Positions 1 to 7,617 of a stretch of DNA of 58,583 bases are shown piece after piece. A model generated the notes under the pieces. That model had not been told where the DNA came from. It worked only from the letters and a program-made list of their open reading frames with translations, and ran no database searches. The position numbers were made by a program, and so were the translations under genes. How positions within the stretch are numbered: position 1 is the first letter of the stretch; every line of letters begins with the position of its first letter. Source of the DNA: an uncultured Oscillospiraceae bacterium (GTDB lineage: Bacteria; Bacillota; Clostridia; Oscillospirales; Oscillospiraceae); the NCBI GenBank assembly GCA_947625845.1, contig CANQQB010000006.1, forward strand, positions 1 to 58,583, read 5' to 3'.

Positions 1-24
1 GGCGAGATATTCCTTCAGCGTCAA
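1..24 (-). CDS. 5' end of an unidentified gene, cut by the window edge
   Basis: Only eight codons are visible, read leftward from a TTG at 24-22 (MTLKEYLA...). The start is chosen because a GAGGTG ribosome-binding site lies at 36-31, six bases upstream, and a well-formed promoter lies just before it. An ATG at 63-61 is in the same frame but would start upstream of the predicted transcription start and has no ribosome-binding site. Too little is present to name a product. Confidence 0.3.
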
Positions 25-48
25 AGTATACACCTCACGATCAGAGAT

Positions 49-77
49 ATTATAATACGGCATTTTGCGGTTTACAA
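49..77 (-). promoter_or_regulatory. Vegetative promoter of the edge gene
   Basis: On the minus strand TTGTAA (77-72), a 17-base spacer and a perfect TATAAT (54-49). It points at the partial gene at 24-1 and sits just beyond the rnpB terminator. Confidence 0.5.
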
Positions 78-116
78 GAAACGAATCACTACAACCCAGT
101 ATCAGCCGTTATCACG

Positions 117-150
117 CAAAAAGAGACAGGAAAGATCCTGTCTCTTTTTT
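117..150 (-). terminator. Intrinsic terminator of rnpB
   Basis: GAGACAGGA and TCCTGTCTC pair around a 4-base loop, extended by A/T pairs. Read on the minus strand the stem is followed by a run of five T, immediately downstream of the RNase P RNA 3' end. Confidence 0.8.
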
Positions 151-151
151 G

Positions 152-508
152 ATAAACGAGTTTTCCTGTAAGCCGGATTCTGTTAAAAATGGCCATCTAT
201 CTAGGCGCGGCGTTGCCGCAGCGCTCCAGCCACCTCCCCGGGGGAGCCGGGCCGGCCTATTCCCCCTCCACGGTGTTGCTCCGGATAGAGTTTACAGCAG
301 CGGTCTGTCGCCAGGCCGCCGGGTGGTCTCTTACACCGCCTTTCCACCCTTACCGCGCGGAGAAACACGCGGCGGTCTGTTTCTGTTGCACTCGTCCTGA
401 TGTCGCCATCGGCGGGCGTTACCCGTTATCCTTGCCCTGTGGAGCCCGGACTTTCCTCACGCACAGCCTTTCGGCTCGTGCCCGCGGCCATTGAGAGAAC
501 TCGTTCAT
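152..508 (-). ncRNA. rnpB: RNase P RNA (bacterial)
   Basis: This is the catalytic RNA of ribonuclease P, which removes tRNA 5' leaders. On the minus strand the conserved core GAGGAAAGTCCGGGCTCC (about 462-445) lies near the 5' end and the matching AGAATCCGGCTTA segment (about 183-171) near the 3' end. The outer P1 helix forms between AACGAGTT at 505-498 and AACTCGTT at 162-155, which sets the boundaries to within a few bases. The GTGCAACAGAAA and GTGGAAAGGCGG-type internal segments are also present. It lies 20 bases after the yebC stop and ends in a clean intrinsic terminator; no separate promoter is obvious, so it may share yebC's. Confidence 0.93.
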
Positions 509-527
509 GCCAGTGCCGGCGCGGGGG

Positions 528-1268
528 TCATTCGTCCATGTTCTCCCAGTTGTGCCAGACGTTCTGCACGTCCTCGTTGTCCTCGAACACGTCCAGCATC
601 TTCTGCATGTTCTTCCGGTCGCCCTCCGCAGTGAGGGTGACGTAGGTCTGGGGGACCATCTCCTCCTGGGCGGAATCCAGCTTATAGCCATGGGAGGTCA
701 TATAATCCGCCACCGCGGTCACGTCCTCCGGCGCGGTATAGAGGGTGAACACGCCGTCCTCCGTCTCCATATCGGCGGCTCCCGCCTCCATGGCGTCCAT
801 CATGACGGTGTCCTCGTCCAGGTCTCCGTCCTCGTTGTCCACCACGATCACGCCCTTGCGGTCAAAGGACCAGCTGACGCAGTTGGTGGGCCCCAGATTG
901 CCGTTATACTTATCGAAGCAGTGACGGATGTCGCTGGCGGTACGGTTGCGGTTGTCGGTCATGGCCTCCACGATCACCGCCACGCCGCTGGGGCCATAGC
1001 CCTCATAGGTGACGGACTCGAAGCTGGAGGTGTCGCCGCTGCCCAGCGCCTTGTCGATGGTGCGCTTGATGTTGTCGTTGGGCATATTGGCGGCCTTGGC
1101 CTTGGTGATGACGGCGGCCAGGCGCATATTGTTCTTCGGGTCGCCGCTGCCGCCTTCCTTCACCGCCACGATGATCTCACGGGCGATCTTGGTGAAGGCC
1201 TGAGCCCGCTTGGCGTCGGCCGCGCCCTTGGTCTTTTGTATGTTGTGCCATTTGGAATGTCCGGACAT
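528..1268 (-). CDS. yebC: YebC/PmpR family translational/transcriptional regulator
   Basis: A 246-residue protein of the TACO1/YebC family, conserved cytoplasmic proteins described as DNA-binding regulators and, more recently, as factors helping ribosomes at difficult proline stretches. The diagnostic N-terminus MSGHSKWHNIQ is complete and is followed by the GAADAKRAQAFTKIAREI helix region; the length is that of the family. The start is fixed by a GGGGG ribosome-binding site upstream. Its own promoter lies at 1304-1332. The next gene upstream is the SipL-like gene, 65 bases away on the same strand; rnpB follows. Confidence 0.95.
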   Translation of the reverse strand: MSGHSKWHNIQKTKGAADAKRAQAFTKIAREIIVAVKEGGSGDPKNNMRLAAVITKAKAANMPNDNIKRTIDKALGSGDTSSFESVTYEGYGPSGVAVIVEAMTDNRNRTASDIRHCFDKYNGNLGPTNCVSWSFDRKGVIVVDNEDGDLDEDTVMMDAMEAGAADMETEDGVFTLYTAPEDVTAVADYMTSHGYKLDSAQEEMVPQTYVTLTAEGDRKNMQKMLDVFEDNEDVQNVWHNWENMDE

Positions 1269-1280
1269 GGTTTTTATCCC

Positions 1281-1301
1281 CCTGTATCGTTACGTTACAG
1301 G
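1281..1301. promoter_or_regulatory. Inverted repeat between the yebC promoter and ribosome-binding site
   Basis: CCTGTA and TACAGG are separated by nine bases containing the repeated CGTTAC core. The element lies just downstream of the predicted transcription start of yebC, a typical position for a repressor operator or a small 5' hairpin. Its function is not known. Confidence 0.3.
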
Positions 1302-1303
1302 TT

Positions 1304-1332
1304 ATTGTAACATAATTTTTTTCCAATATCAA
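1304..1332 (-). promoter_or_regulatory. Vegetative promoter of yebC
   Basis: Minus-strand TTGATA (1332-1327), 17-base spacer and TACAAT (1309-1304). The -35 box abuts the stop codon of the upstream SipL-like gene. Confidence 0.6.
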
Positions 1333-2835
1333 CTATCTTGCTTTGGGAATTAAAAGAAGTCCTGCCGTCTGGTCCCCGTTGGCGGCGGCGATGGCCTCCA
1401 CCGTGGAGTGATATTTCTTCGCCACGGTCCACATGTCCGCTCCCGGCTCCAGCCGCACCAGGCATATGGACGGCGCCGCCGGAGCCGCTGCCGCCGCCGA
1501 CCCGTCCTCTTCGAGCGCGCCGATGACGTCGATCGTCCGGGTGGTGACGGCGATGGCCTCCATTTGCAGCACGGCACGCACGTCCAGCGCACCAGCCGCC
1601 GCGCCGCAGTACACGTCCGCGGCCGTGACGGTCACGCTGTTGAGCGCCGTTCCGGCGGGTATATCCGTGGTGAATTCCGCCGACAGGCGGCACCGGGCCG
1701 TGGTGAAGCCGCCGTCTTCCTGCTGGAGAACCGCACGGATATTGACGGTGGTCTTGACCGTCTCCCCCTCCACCGTGACGCCGCCTACGGCGGCGGAGAC
1801 CGCGATCACCTCGCCGGAACTGCCGATGAGGTCGGCGCTGCCCGTCACGGTCTGGCGCATGGACACCGGCTGAGCCGCGCTCACGATACTCAGCTCCGAC
1901 CTCTGGCCCACCAGCACGGTCCGGTTGCTGTAGGCGTCGGCGATGTAGGTCATCTCCCGGATCTGGCGGCACACCGTCTGGGCCACAAGATGCAGCTCCG
2001 CCTTGATCTTCCCGTCGGCATCCTGGCGCTCGGGCAGGTCGAAATACGCGCCTGTGAACATCACCGTCACCCCGGCGGTCACGTCGGCGGCGTCCACGCT
2101 GACTTCCATGATCTGGGAGAGCTCTGTCTCATATTTGCCGGACCAAACGCGCCCGTCTGCTCCGCCCAGCAGCAGCGACGCGCGGATACGGCCCCGGAAA
2201 ACCACCTTGCCGCTGACGTATTTCACGTCCTCCATATGCGCGTCCACCCGCTGGAGCATGATCCGGTCCGCCTCCGCGCAGCCCGCCGGCAGCGCGTACT
2301 CGTCCGTCACCACGAAGGTCTTCTCCCGCACGTCCGCCACCGCGGCCATCGGGGCCGTGCGCGTCAGGATATGGATGGCACCGGTCTCCTCCGCCAGGCC
2401 GGAGGCGATCTCCACTGTGCGCTTTTGATACACCGCGGCCTCGCAGTCCACCTCCGCACGGACGGACAGCTTCCGGGAGTTGACCATCTTCGCGTCGATG
2501 GCCCGGACCCGCAGCCGCGCCACGGTCTGGCAGTCCTGGTCCGCGCCGGGGGCGTCCATGCGCACCTCCACCGGCACCGTCACGCTCACGCTCTGCAGCG
2601 CGCCGCCGGTCTCCGGTACGTACATCACCGATACGCTCACCGAGGCGGCCAGGGACACCGCCCCGGCCTCCGTCTCCTTGCTGCGCAGCGTGATGACGCC
2701 GTCCGCGTCGATGACAGAACCCACGTCCGGCATAGCGTCCGGGACGATGCTCTCCGCCGCGAAATCCCGGCTGAGGCTCCCCGTCCAGACCGGGACCAGG
2801 TGCTCATAGTTATCCTTTTTCAGGGACGTATCCAT
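1333..2835 (-). CDS. SPOCS (DUF3794) and LysM domain protein, SipL-like spore morphogenesis protein
   Basis: A 500-residue protein with an N-terminal and central beta-rich region of the SPOCS/DUF3794 type (repeats with VVSVSV-like strands and the 'VYVPETGG', 'VSRKLSVRAEV' style segments, about residues 30-430) and a C-terminal LysM motif (VRLEPGADMWTVAKKYHSTVEAI, split here as about 450-495). In Clostridioides difficile this architecture is SipL, the functional counterpart of SpoVID that binds SpoIVA during coat and spore envelope assembly. The family link is recognised by architecture; equivalence in function is inference. A sigma-E-like promoter lies upstream (2869-2897) and the ribosome-binding site is AAGGAG. 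No signal peptide, as expected of a mother-cell cytosolic protein. Confidence 0.82.
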   Translation of the reverse strand: MDTSLKKDNYEHLVPVWTGSLSRDFAAESIVPDAMPDVGSVIDADGVITLRSKETEAGAVSLAASVSVSVMYVPETGGALQSVSVTVPVEVRMDAPGADQDCQTVARLRVRAIDAKMVNSRKLSVRAEVDCEAAVYQKRTVEIASGLAEETGAIHILTRTAPMAAVADVREKTFVVTDEYALPAGCAEADRIMLQRVDAHMEDVKYVSGKVVFRGRIRASLLLGGADGRVWSGKYETELSQIMEVSVDAADVTAGVTVMFTGAYFDLPERQDADGKIKAELHLVAQTVCRQIREMTYIADAYSNRTVLVGQRSELSIVSAAQPVSMRQTVTGSADLIGSSGEVIAVSAAVGGVTVEGETVKTTVNIRAVLQQEDGGFTTARCRLSAEFTTDIPAGTALNSVTVTAADVYCGAAAGALDVRAVLQMEAIAVTTRTIDVIGALEEDGSAAAAAPAAPSICLVRLEPGADMWTVAKKYHSTVEAIAAANGDQTAGLLLIPKAR

Positions 2836-2868
2836 GATGCTATCGCTCCTTGCATGATTTTCTAAGCA

Positions 2869-2897
2869 AGGTTATGCCCGCCTGCTGGCGGATATGA
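2869..2897 (-). promoter_or_regulatory. Candidate sigma-E (sporulation) promoter of the SipL-like gene
   Basis: Minus-strand TCATATC (2897-2891), 14-base spacer, CATAACCT (2876-2869). This resembles the sigma-E pattern (ATA-centred -35, about 14 bases, CATACAnT -10). There is no competing TTGACA/TATAAT pair in the 67-base gap. Confidence 0.4.
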
Positions 2898-2902
2898 CAG
2901 CA

Positions 2903-3055
2903 TCAGCACTTCAAAAGCCATACGCCGCCGCCGATCAGCAGCGCCGCGCCCACCAGCCACCAGAACCACCCCGGCAATATCAGCGCCAGCACGATCACCG
3001 TCCCCGCGCAGATCGCCGCGTACGCGCAGAAGCTGCCATGTCCGTTTTTCCGCAT
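2903..3055 (-). CDS. Small hydrophobic membrane protein, 50 residues
   Basis: A short gene not recognised by name. The ATG at 3055 is chosen over an in-frame ATG further upstream because a strong GGGAGG lies seven to twelve bases before it. The product has a short polar, positively charged N-terminus (MRKNGHGSF) and then two closely spaced hydrophobic stretches with tryptophans (about residues 11-30 and 32-48), ending in KC. It looks like a one- or two-pass membrane peptide of the kind common in sporulating clostridia. Its ribosome-binding site is inside an inverted repeat (3065-3091) that recurs before the DUF3343 gene. Confidence 0.6.
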   Translation of the reverse strand: MRKNGHGSFCAYAAICAGTVIVLALILPGWFWWLVGAALLIGGGVWLLKC

Positions 3056-3064
3056 AATAATCGA

Positions 3065-3091
3065 CCTCCCACCCATTGTATGAGCGGGAGG
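3065..3091 (-). promoter_or_regulatory. Hairpin burying the ribosome-binding site of the 50-residue protein (copy 1)
   Basis: Read on the minus strand, CCTCCCGC, then CATACAATG, then GGGAGG. The GGGAGG is the ribosome-binding site of the gene at 3055 and can pair with the CCTCCC. The same order of elements occurs at 20797-20834. Confidence 0.45.
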
Positions 3092-3106
3092 CAAAACTTG
3101 TGCAGT

Positions 3107-3994
3107 TCAAGTGGTTTCCAGCATCCAGCGGTCCAACTTTTCCGCTTCTTCATACAGCCGCAGATAGGACGCGTACCGGCTGGGACTGATGTCGCCACGC
3201 TCCGCTGCGTCGCGCACAGCGCACCCCGGCTCCGTCCGGTGGGTGCAGTCGTCAAAGCGGCAGCGGTCTAAGTATGGCTCGAACTCGGGGAAAAGCGCCG
3301 CCAGGTCCTCCGGCAGGATAGGCGTTTCCGTCTCATCCCCAAAGGAGGCAAACCCCGGCGTGTCGGCCAACAGCGTGCCGTCCCCGATATCGAACAGTTC
3401 CACGTGGCGGGTGGTGTGCCGGCCACGGCCCAGCTTTTCGCTCACTTCCCCGGTGGGGATGGAAAGCCCCGGTGCCAGGGCGTTGATGAGGCTGCTCTTG
3501 CCCACGCCGGAGTTGCCGGTGAAGCAGCAGATTTTGCCCCGGATGGCCTCGCGCAGCTCTTCGATGCCCCGGCCGGTCGCGGCGCTGACGGGATAGACGC
3601 CGTACCCGGTGGTCCGGTATATCTCCAAAAGCTTCTCGCCAGGGTCCAGGTCACATTTGTTGACGACCAGCAGCACGCCGCAATGATTTTTCTCACACCG
3701 GACCGTGACCCGGTCGGCGAGATAGGGGTCCGTCACCGGCAGCGCGGCGGACAGCAGCATGACAAGATAGTCCACATTGGCCACCGCCGGACGGCTGAAC
3801 GCATTTTTCCGGGGCAGTATCTCGTCCACGGCGCCGGTGCCGTCCGGGTTCTCCGCGATACGGACCCTGTCCCCCACCAGCGGGACGAGCCCCTCCCGGC
3901 GAAAGCGGCCCCGTGCCCGGCACTGGACGAGCCCGTCGGGCGTGCGGACATAGTAAAATCCGCTGAGCGCCCGCATGATGATGCCTTCCGTCAC
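3107..3994 (-). CDS. rsgA: Ribosome small subunit-dependent GTPase A
   Basis: A circularly permuted GTPase that acts late in 30S subunit maturation. An N-terminal OB domain (about residues 1-70, with the ALSGFYYV motif) precedes the GTPase motifs in permuted order: NKCD (about 112), GNSGVGKSSLIN (about 160) and DTPGF (about 211). The C-terminal zinc site is visible as C-x(4)-C-x-H-x(5)-C in the CRFDDCTHRTEPGC region. The start is the GTG at 3994, overlapping the prkC stop as GTGA; it is supported by the family's usual 'EGxIxxALSGFYYV' beginning. An ATG at 3976 with a better ribosome-binding site is the alternative. Last gene of the long operon. Confidence 0.95.
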   Translation of the reverse strand: MTEGIIMRALSGFYYVRTPDGLVQCRARGRFRREGLVPLVGDRVRIAENPDGTGAVDEILPRKNAFSRPAVANVDYLVMLLSAALPVTDPYLADRVTVRCEKNHCGVLLVVNKCDLDPGEKLLEIYRTTGYGVYPVSAATGRGIEELREAIRGKICCFTGNSGVGKSSLINALAPGLSIPTGEVSEKLGRGRHTTRHVELFDIGDGTLLADTPGFASFGDETETPILPEDLAALFPEFEPYLDRCRFDDCTHRTEPGCAVRDAAERGDISPSRYASYLRLYEEAEKLDRWMLETT

Positions 3995-5832
3995 TCCGTA
4001 CCGCCGTCCTGGGCTGGAGGCGTTGTGGCCGCCGTGCGCGTGTTGGCAGGGCCGGTGCCGATGGTCAGGTACACCTGCGCGCCGCTGACGATCTGGGTGT
4101 TGGGCTCATAATTCTGCCACAGGACCATGCCGTTCTGCTCGGCCGTGGAGCTGGTGTAGGTGATCTGGTCCTCCGTGCAGATAAGTCCCTTGCGCTGCAA
4201 TGCCAGCAGCGCCGCGGATTTCGACAGGCCCACCAGGTTCGGCACGTCCGTGTACGTCACCTCCGGGCCGGCGCTGACGTACAGCGTCACGGTGCTGCCG
4301 CTGACCACGCTCTGGCCGGGGGCTGGGTCGGAGCTGACCACATAGTTCTCCGTGATGGTGTCGGACTGCTGGCGGGTGACGATCACGTTCATGCCCATGC
4401 CCTCCAGCTGCAACTGCGCATCCGTGAAGGGCTTGTTCACGATGTCGGCCGGCATGTTCTCCATCTGGATGCCGGAGCTGACCGTCAGCGTCAGCGCGAT
4501 GCCGTCTGTGACCTTCATCCGGTTGGAGTTGGCCGGCGGGTCCTGTTCCATGATGATGCCCTTTTCATAGGACGGGTCCGCCTTGTACACGACCCGGATG
4601 TCATATATGGCGTTGATGTCGTCGTCCGCGGTGACGGTCTCGATGTTCTCCCCCACAAAGCTGGGCAAAATCACCCGCTCGGCGTCGGAGAAGATGTCCG
4701 CCAGCCAGTACCGCCACACGAAGACGAACAGGCCCAGCGCGAACAGTCCCACCAGCGCGAAGCCCAGAAGGGTGCTGATCTTGTTGGCGCGGGTCCTCCG
4801 GCGGACGTAGCCCTCCCGGGAAAGCTCCCCAGCCCGGCTGATACGGGGCACGTTCTTGCGGACCACGTGTATCTCGTCGTGCACGATACGCACCGGCGTG
4901 CCCTCCCTGTCGGCCACGTCCTGTTCCGGCGCCTGGGCAGCCTTGGTCCTGGTCTTTTTCTCCTGCACGGGGGCGGGCGAGTCCGTGATGCTCTCCCGCG
5001 CGAAATCCTCCAGGTCGGCCAGCATCTCGTCCGCGCTGGGATAGCGCTCGTCCGGGTCCGGCTCCATGGCGTGCAGCGTGATATCCTCCAGCTCCTCCGG
5101 TATTTTCGGGTTGAACTGGCTGGGAGCGTCGGGAATGACGGAGTACTGCTGCACCGCCACCTGCTCCACCGTCTTGCCGTCGAAGGGCAGCTTGCCGGTG
5201 AGCATCTCGTACATGACCACGCCCATGGAGTATATATCGGACCGGGCGTCCACCGCCTCGCCGTGGGCCTGTTCGGGGGAAATATAATGGATGCTGCCCA
5301 CCGCCTCGGGGGAAGTCTGCTCGGAGGCCATGGCCTCCTCCATTTGCGCGATGCCGAAGTCGGCGATCTTCACCCCGCCGTCGGGCAGGATCATAATGTT
5401 CTGGGGCTTGATATCCATATGGATGATGCCCCGGCTGTGGGCGTGGGACAGGGCCCGGACCACCTGCGTGGACAGGCGCAGCACCTCCTGCCAGGGCAGA
5501 ACGAGCTTCTTGCGCATGTACTGTTTCAGGTTGATGCCGTCCACATACTCCATGACGATGTACTCCGTGTCGCCGGAGACCACCACGTCATAGACAGCCC
5601 GGATGTTGGGGTGGCTGAGCATGCCCACCGCCTGGTATTCCTTACGGAACTGGCGGCGGCTCTCCGCGTCCATGGCCACGTCGTCCCGCAGGACCTTCAC
5701 GGCCACGTCCCGCTGAAGCTGCTGGTCGTACGCCTTGTACACCACGGCCATACCGCCGATACCCAGAACGGATTCGATCCTGTACCGGTCATCCAGTATT
5801 TTCCCAAGACGCCAGTTGACCTTATTTTCCAT
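3991..5832 (-). CDS. prkC: Stk1/PrkC family PASTA-domain serine/threonine kinase
   Basis: A 613-residue membrane kinase that senses muropeptides or lipid II and phosphorylates wall, division and translation proteins. The kinase domain (about 17-280) has the glycine loop GIGGMA (24-29), Lys46, the catalytic HMD (138-140, where HRD is usual) and DFG (158-160). A basic linker leads to one membrane span (about 350-372) and three extracellular PASTA repeats to about residue 590. It overlaps the phosphatase gene stp by 11 bases, the standard pairing. The HMD variant means a non-RD kinase; several clostridial PrkC proteins also lack the arginine. Confidence 0.95.
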   Translation of the reverse strand: MENKVNWRLGKILDDRYRIESVLGIGGMAVVYKAYDQQLQRDVAVKVLRDDVAMDAESRRQFRKEYQAVGMLSHPNIRAVYDVVVSGDTEYIVMEYVDGINLKQYMRKKLVLPWQEVLRLSTQVVRALSHAHSRGIIHMDIKPQNIMILPDGGVKIADFGIAQMEEAMASEQTSPEAVGSIHYISPEQAHGEAVDARSDIYSMGVVMYEMLTGKLPFDGKTVEQVAVQQYSVIPDAPSQFNPKIPEELEDITLHAMEPDPDERYPSADEMLADLEDFARESITDSPAPVQEKKTRTKAAQAPEQDVADREGTPVRIVHDEIHVVRKNVPRISRAGELSREGYVRRRTRANKISTLLGFALVGLFALGLFVFVWRYWLADIFSDAERVILPSFVGENIETVTADDDINAIYDIRVVYKADPSYEKGIIMEQDPPANSNRMKVTDGIALTLTVSSGIQMENMPADIVNKPFTDAQLQLEGMGMNVIVTRQQSDTITENYVVSSDPAPGQSVVSGSTVTLYVSAGPEVTYTDVPNLVGLSKSAALLALQRKGLICTEDQITYTSSTAEQNGMVLWQNYEPNTQIVSGAQVYLTIGTGPANTRTAATTPPAQDGGTE

Positions 5833-6574
5833 GTTCGGCGCCGCCTTTCTTCGGATAGATCACGATCGCAGTCACATTGTCCCTGGCGTCGTTTTCGATG
5901 GCCTCCCGGATGAGTACCCTGCAAGCCGTCTCGGCGTCCTGCTCCGCCAGGAGCACGCGGTGGAGCTCTGCGTCCTCCAGCGCTTTGGTGAGCCCGTCCG
6001 AGCACAGGAGGAACCGGTCCCCCTCCCGGATGGGCACGGAAAACACGTCGCTTTTCACGAACCTGTCGCTTCCAACGGCGCGTGTGATATACCGTCGGCC
6101 GGGGTGACGCCGGCCCTGGGCCTGGGTGATCTCCCCCCGGTCGATCATCTCCTGGACCACGGAGTGGTCCTTGGTGATCTGCAAAATGCCGTCCTTGGCG
6201 ATACGGTAAGCCCGGCTGTCGCCCACGTTGACAAAATAAGCCATACCCTCCCGGAAATAGCCGCCCACCAGCGTGGTACCCATGCCGTCGTATTCCTCGG
6301 CGCGCTCGGCCAGGCGGTATACCTTCCGGTTGGCGGCGTCCGTGGCCTGGCCGAGGATCTCGCCGGCGTGCTCCCCGTCCGACGCCTCCAGCGCTGCCCG
6401 CGCAAAGGCGAAAAACCGCCCCGCCGCCAAATCGCTTGCCAGCAGTCCGTGGACCTCGCCGCCCATGCCGTCGCACACCACGGCCAGGACCCCGCTGCCG
6501 ACGGCGCCCAGATCAAAGGAATCCTGATTCTCGGTCCGATAACCGCCCTTGTCGCTCAACCCATAGAAATTCAT
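5822..6574 (-). CDS. stp: Stp1/PrpC family PP2C-type protein phosphatase
   Basis: A metal-dependent phosphatase that reverses PrkC phosphorylation in the cytoplasm. PP2C motifs are in order: DKGGYRTENQDS near the N-terminus, VVCDGMGGEVHG (about 38-49), a SDGLTKALED segment (about 190) and the DNVTAIVI end motif (about 232). The start is the ATG at 6574, giving a 4-base ATGA overlap with the rlmN stop and a GAGGAAG ribosome-binding site. A longer reading from 6610 would overlap rlmN further and is not preferred. Confidence 0.94.
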   Translation of the reverse strand: MNFYGLSDKGGYRTENQDSFDLGAVGSGVLAVVCDGMGGEVHGLLASDLAAGRFFAFARAALEASDGEHAGEILGQATDAANRKVYRLAERAEEYDGMGTTLVGGYFREGMAYFVNVGDSRAYRIAKDGILQITKDHSVVQEMIDRGEITQAQGRRHPGRRYITRAVGSDRFVKSDVFSVPIREGDRFLLCSDGLTKALEDAELHRVLLAEQDAETACRVLIREAIENDARDNVTAIVIYPKKGGAEHGK

Positions 6575-7617
6575 GTCTTCCTCATCCGCCCACGGCGCAG
6601 TTGTCCGCATGCCGCGTCAATGTCGCTGCCCAGCCGCCGCCGGACCGTCGCGGTCACACCGGCGTCGCCAAGCGCCTTGGCAAAGGCCCGCACCGTGTCC
6701 TCGTCGGAGGGCTCCAGCCCCCGTTCCGGGACATAGTTGAGCCGTATCAGATTCACGTGGCTGCCGGTCCCCCGCAGCCGCCCGGCCAGCAGCCGGGCAT
6801 GCCCTGGCGTGTCGTTCACCCCGCGGACCATGGCGTACTCGAAGGATATGCGCCGCCCGGTGGTGTGAAAATACCGCTCACAGGCGTCGAACAGCGCGTC
6901 CACGCCGTATGCGCCGTTTACCGGCATGAGCCGGGAGCGGGTCTCGTCGTCCGGCGCGTGCAGGGACACGGACAGTGTCAATTGTAAATGAAGACCGGCC
7001 AGTTTGTCAATCGCTTCCACCAGGCCGCAGGTGGAGAGCGATATATGCCGCATGCCAATGCCCGCGCCCTCCGGGTCGTTCACCAGCGCGAGAAAACGCA
7101 TCACGTTGTCGAAATTGTCAAGGGGTTCGCCGATGCCCATGAGCACGATGTTGGATATCTCCGCCCCCGCCGCGATGCCGGTGCGCAGTACCTCGTCCAG
7201 CATCTCCGAGGCCGTCAGGTCCCGGACCTTGCCGCCGATGGTGCTGGCGCAGAAGGCGCAGCCCATCCGGCAGCCCACTTGGGACGAGATGCAGACGGAA
7301 TTGCCGTGCTTATAGCGCATGAGCACCGTCTCCACGCTCTCCCCATCGGGCAGCTCCCAGAGGAATTTCTCCGTCCCGTCCACGGCCGACGTCTGCCGCC
7401 GCAGCATTGTCAGGCTGGGGATGCAATAGGCTCCGTCCAGCGTCTCCCGCAGCGCCTTGGGCAGGTCGGTCATCTCGTCGAAACCCGTCACGCCCCGGCC
7501 CAGCCAGCGAAACACCTGCCTGGCCCGGTAGCCAGGCAGACCCAGCGCCGCAAATTCCGCCGCCAGCTCCGCCGGGAGCATGGACTTTATATCTTTTTTG
7601 CCCGATCTATCCGGCAT
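6571..7617 (-). CDS. rlmN: 23S rRNA (adenine(2503)-C2)-methyltransferase
   Basis: A radical-SAM enzyme that methylates C2 of A2503 in 23S rRNA and A37 of some tRNAs. The cluster-binding CxxxCxxC is visible as C-RMG-C-AF-C (about 118-125), and the conserved cysteine near the C-terminus is expected in the SLSTCG-type and later segments. The N-terminal KDIKSM motif is family-typical and supports the start at 7617, even though this makes a 31-base overlap with the end of rsmB and has no strong ribosome-binding site. Length (348) is usual. Confidence 0.95.
   Translation of the reverse strand: MPDRSGKKDIKSMLPAELAAEFAALGLPGYRARQVFRWLGRGVTGFDEMTDLPKALRETLDGAYCIPSLTMLRRQTSAVDGTEKFLWELPDGESVETVLMRYKHGNSVCISSQVGCRMGCAFCASTIGGKVRDLTASEMLDEVLRTGIAAGAEISNIVLMGIGEPLDNFDNVMRFLALVNDPEGAGIGMRHISLSTCGLVEAIDKLAGLHLQLTLSVSLHAPDDETRSRLMPVNGAYGVDALFDACERYFHTTGRRISFEYAMVRGVNDTPGHARLLAGRLRGTGSHVNLIRLNYVPERGLEPSDEDTVRAFAKALGDAGVTATVRRRLGSDIDAACGQLRRGRMRKT

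Noticed and set aside
1408-2865. A 485-codon plus-strand reading frame
   Set aside because: It mirrors the SipL-like gene, is Arg/His-rich, lacks a ribosome-binding site and has no recognisable motif.
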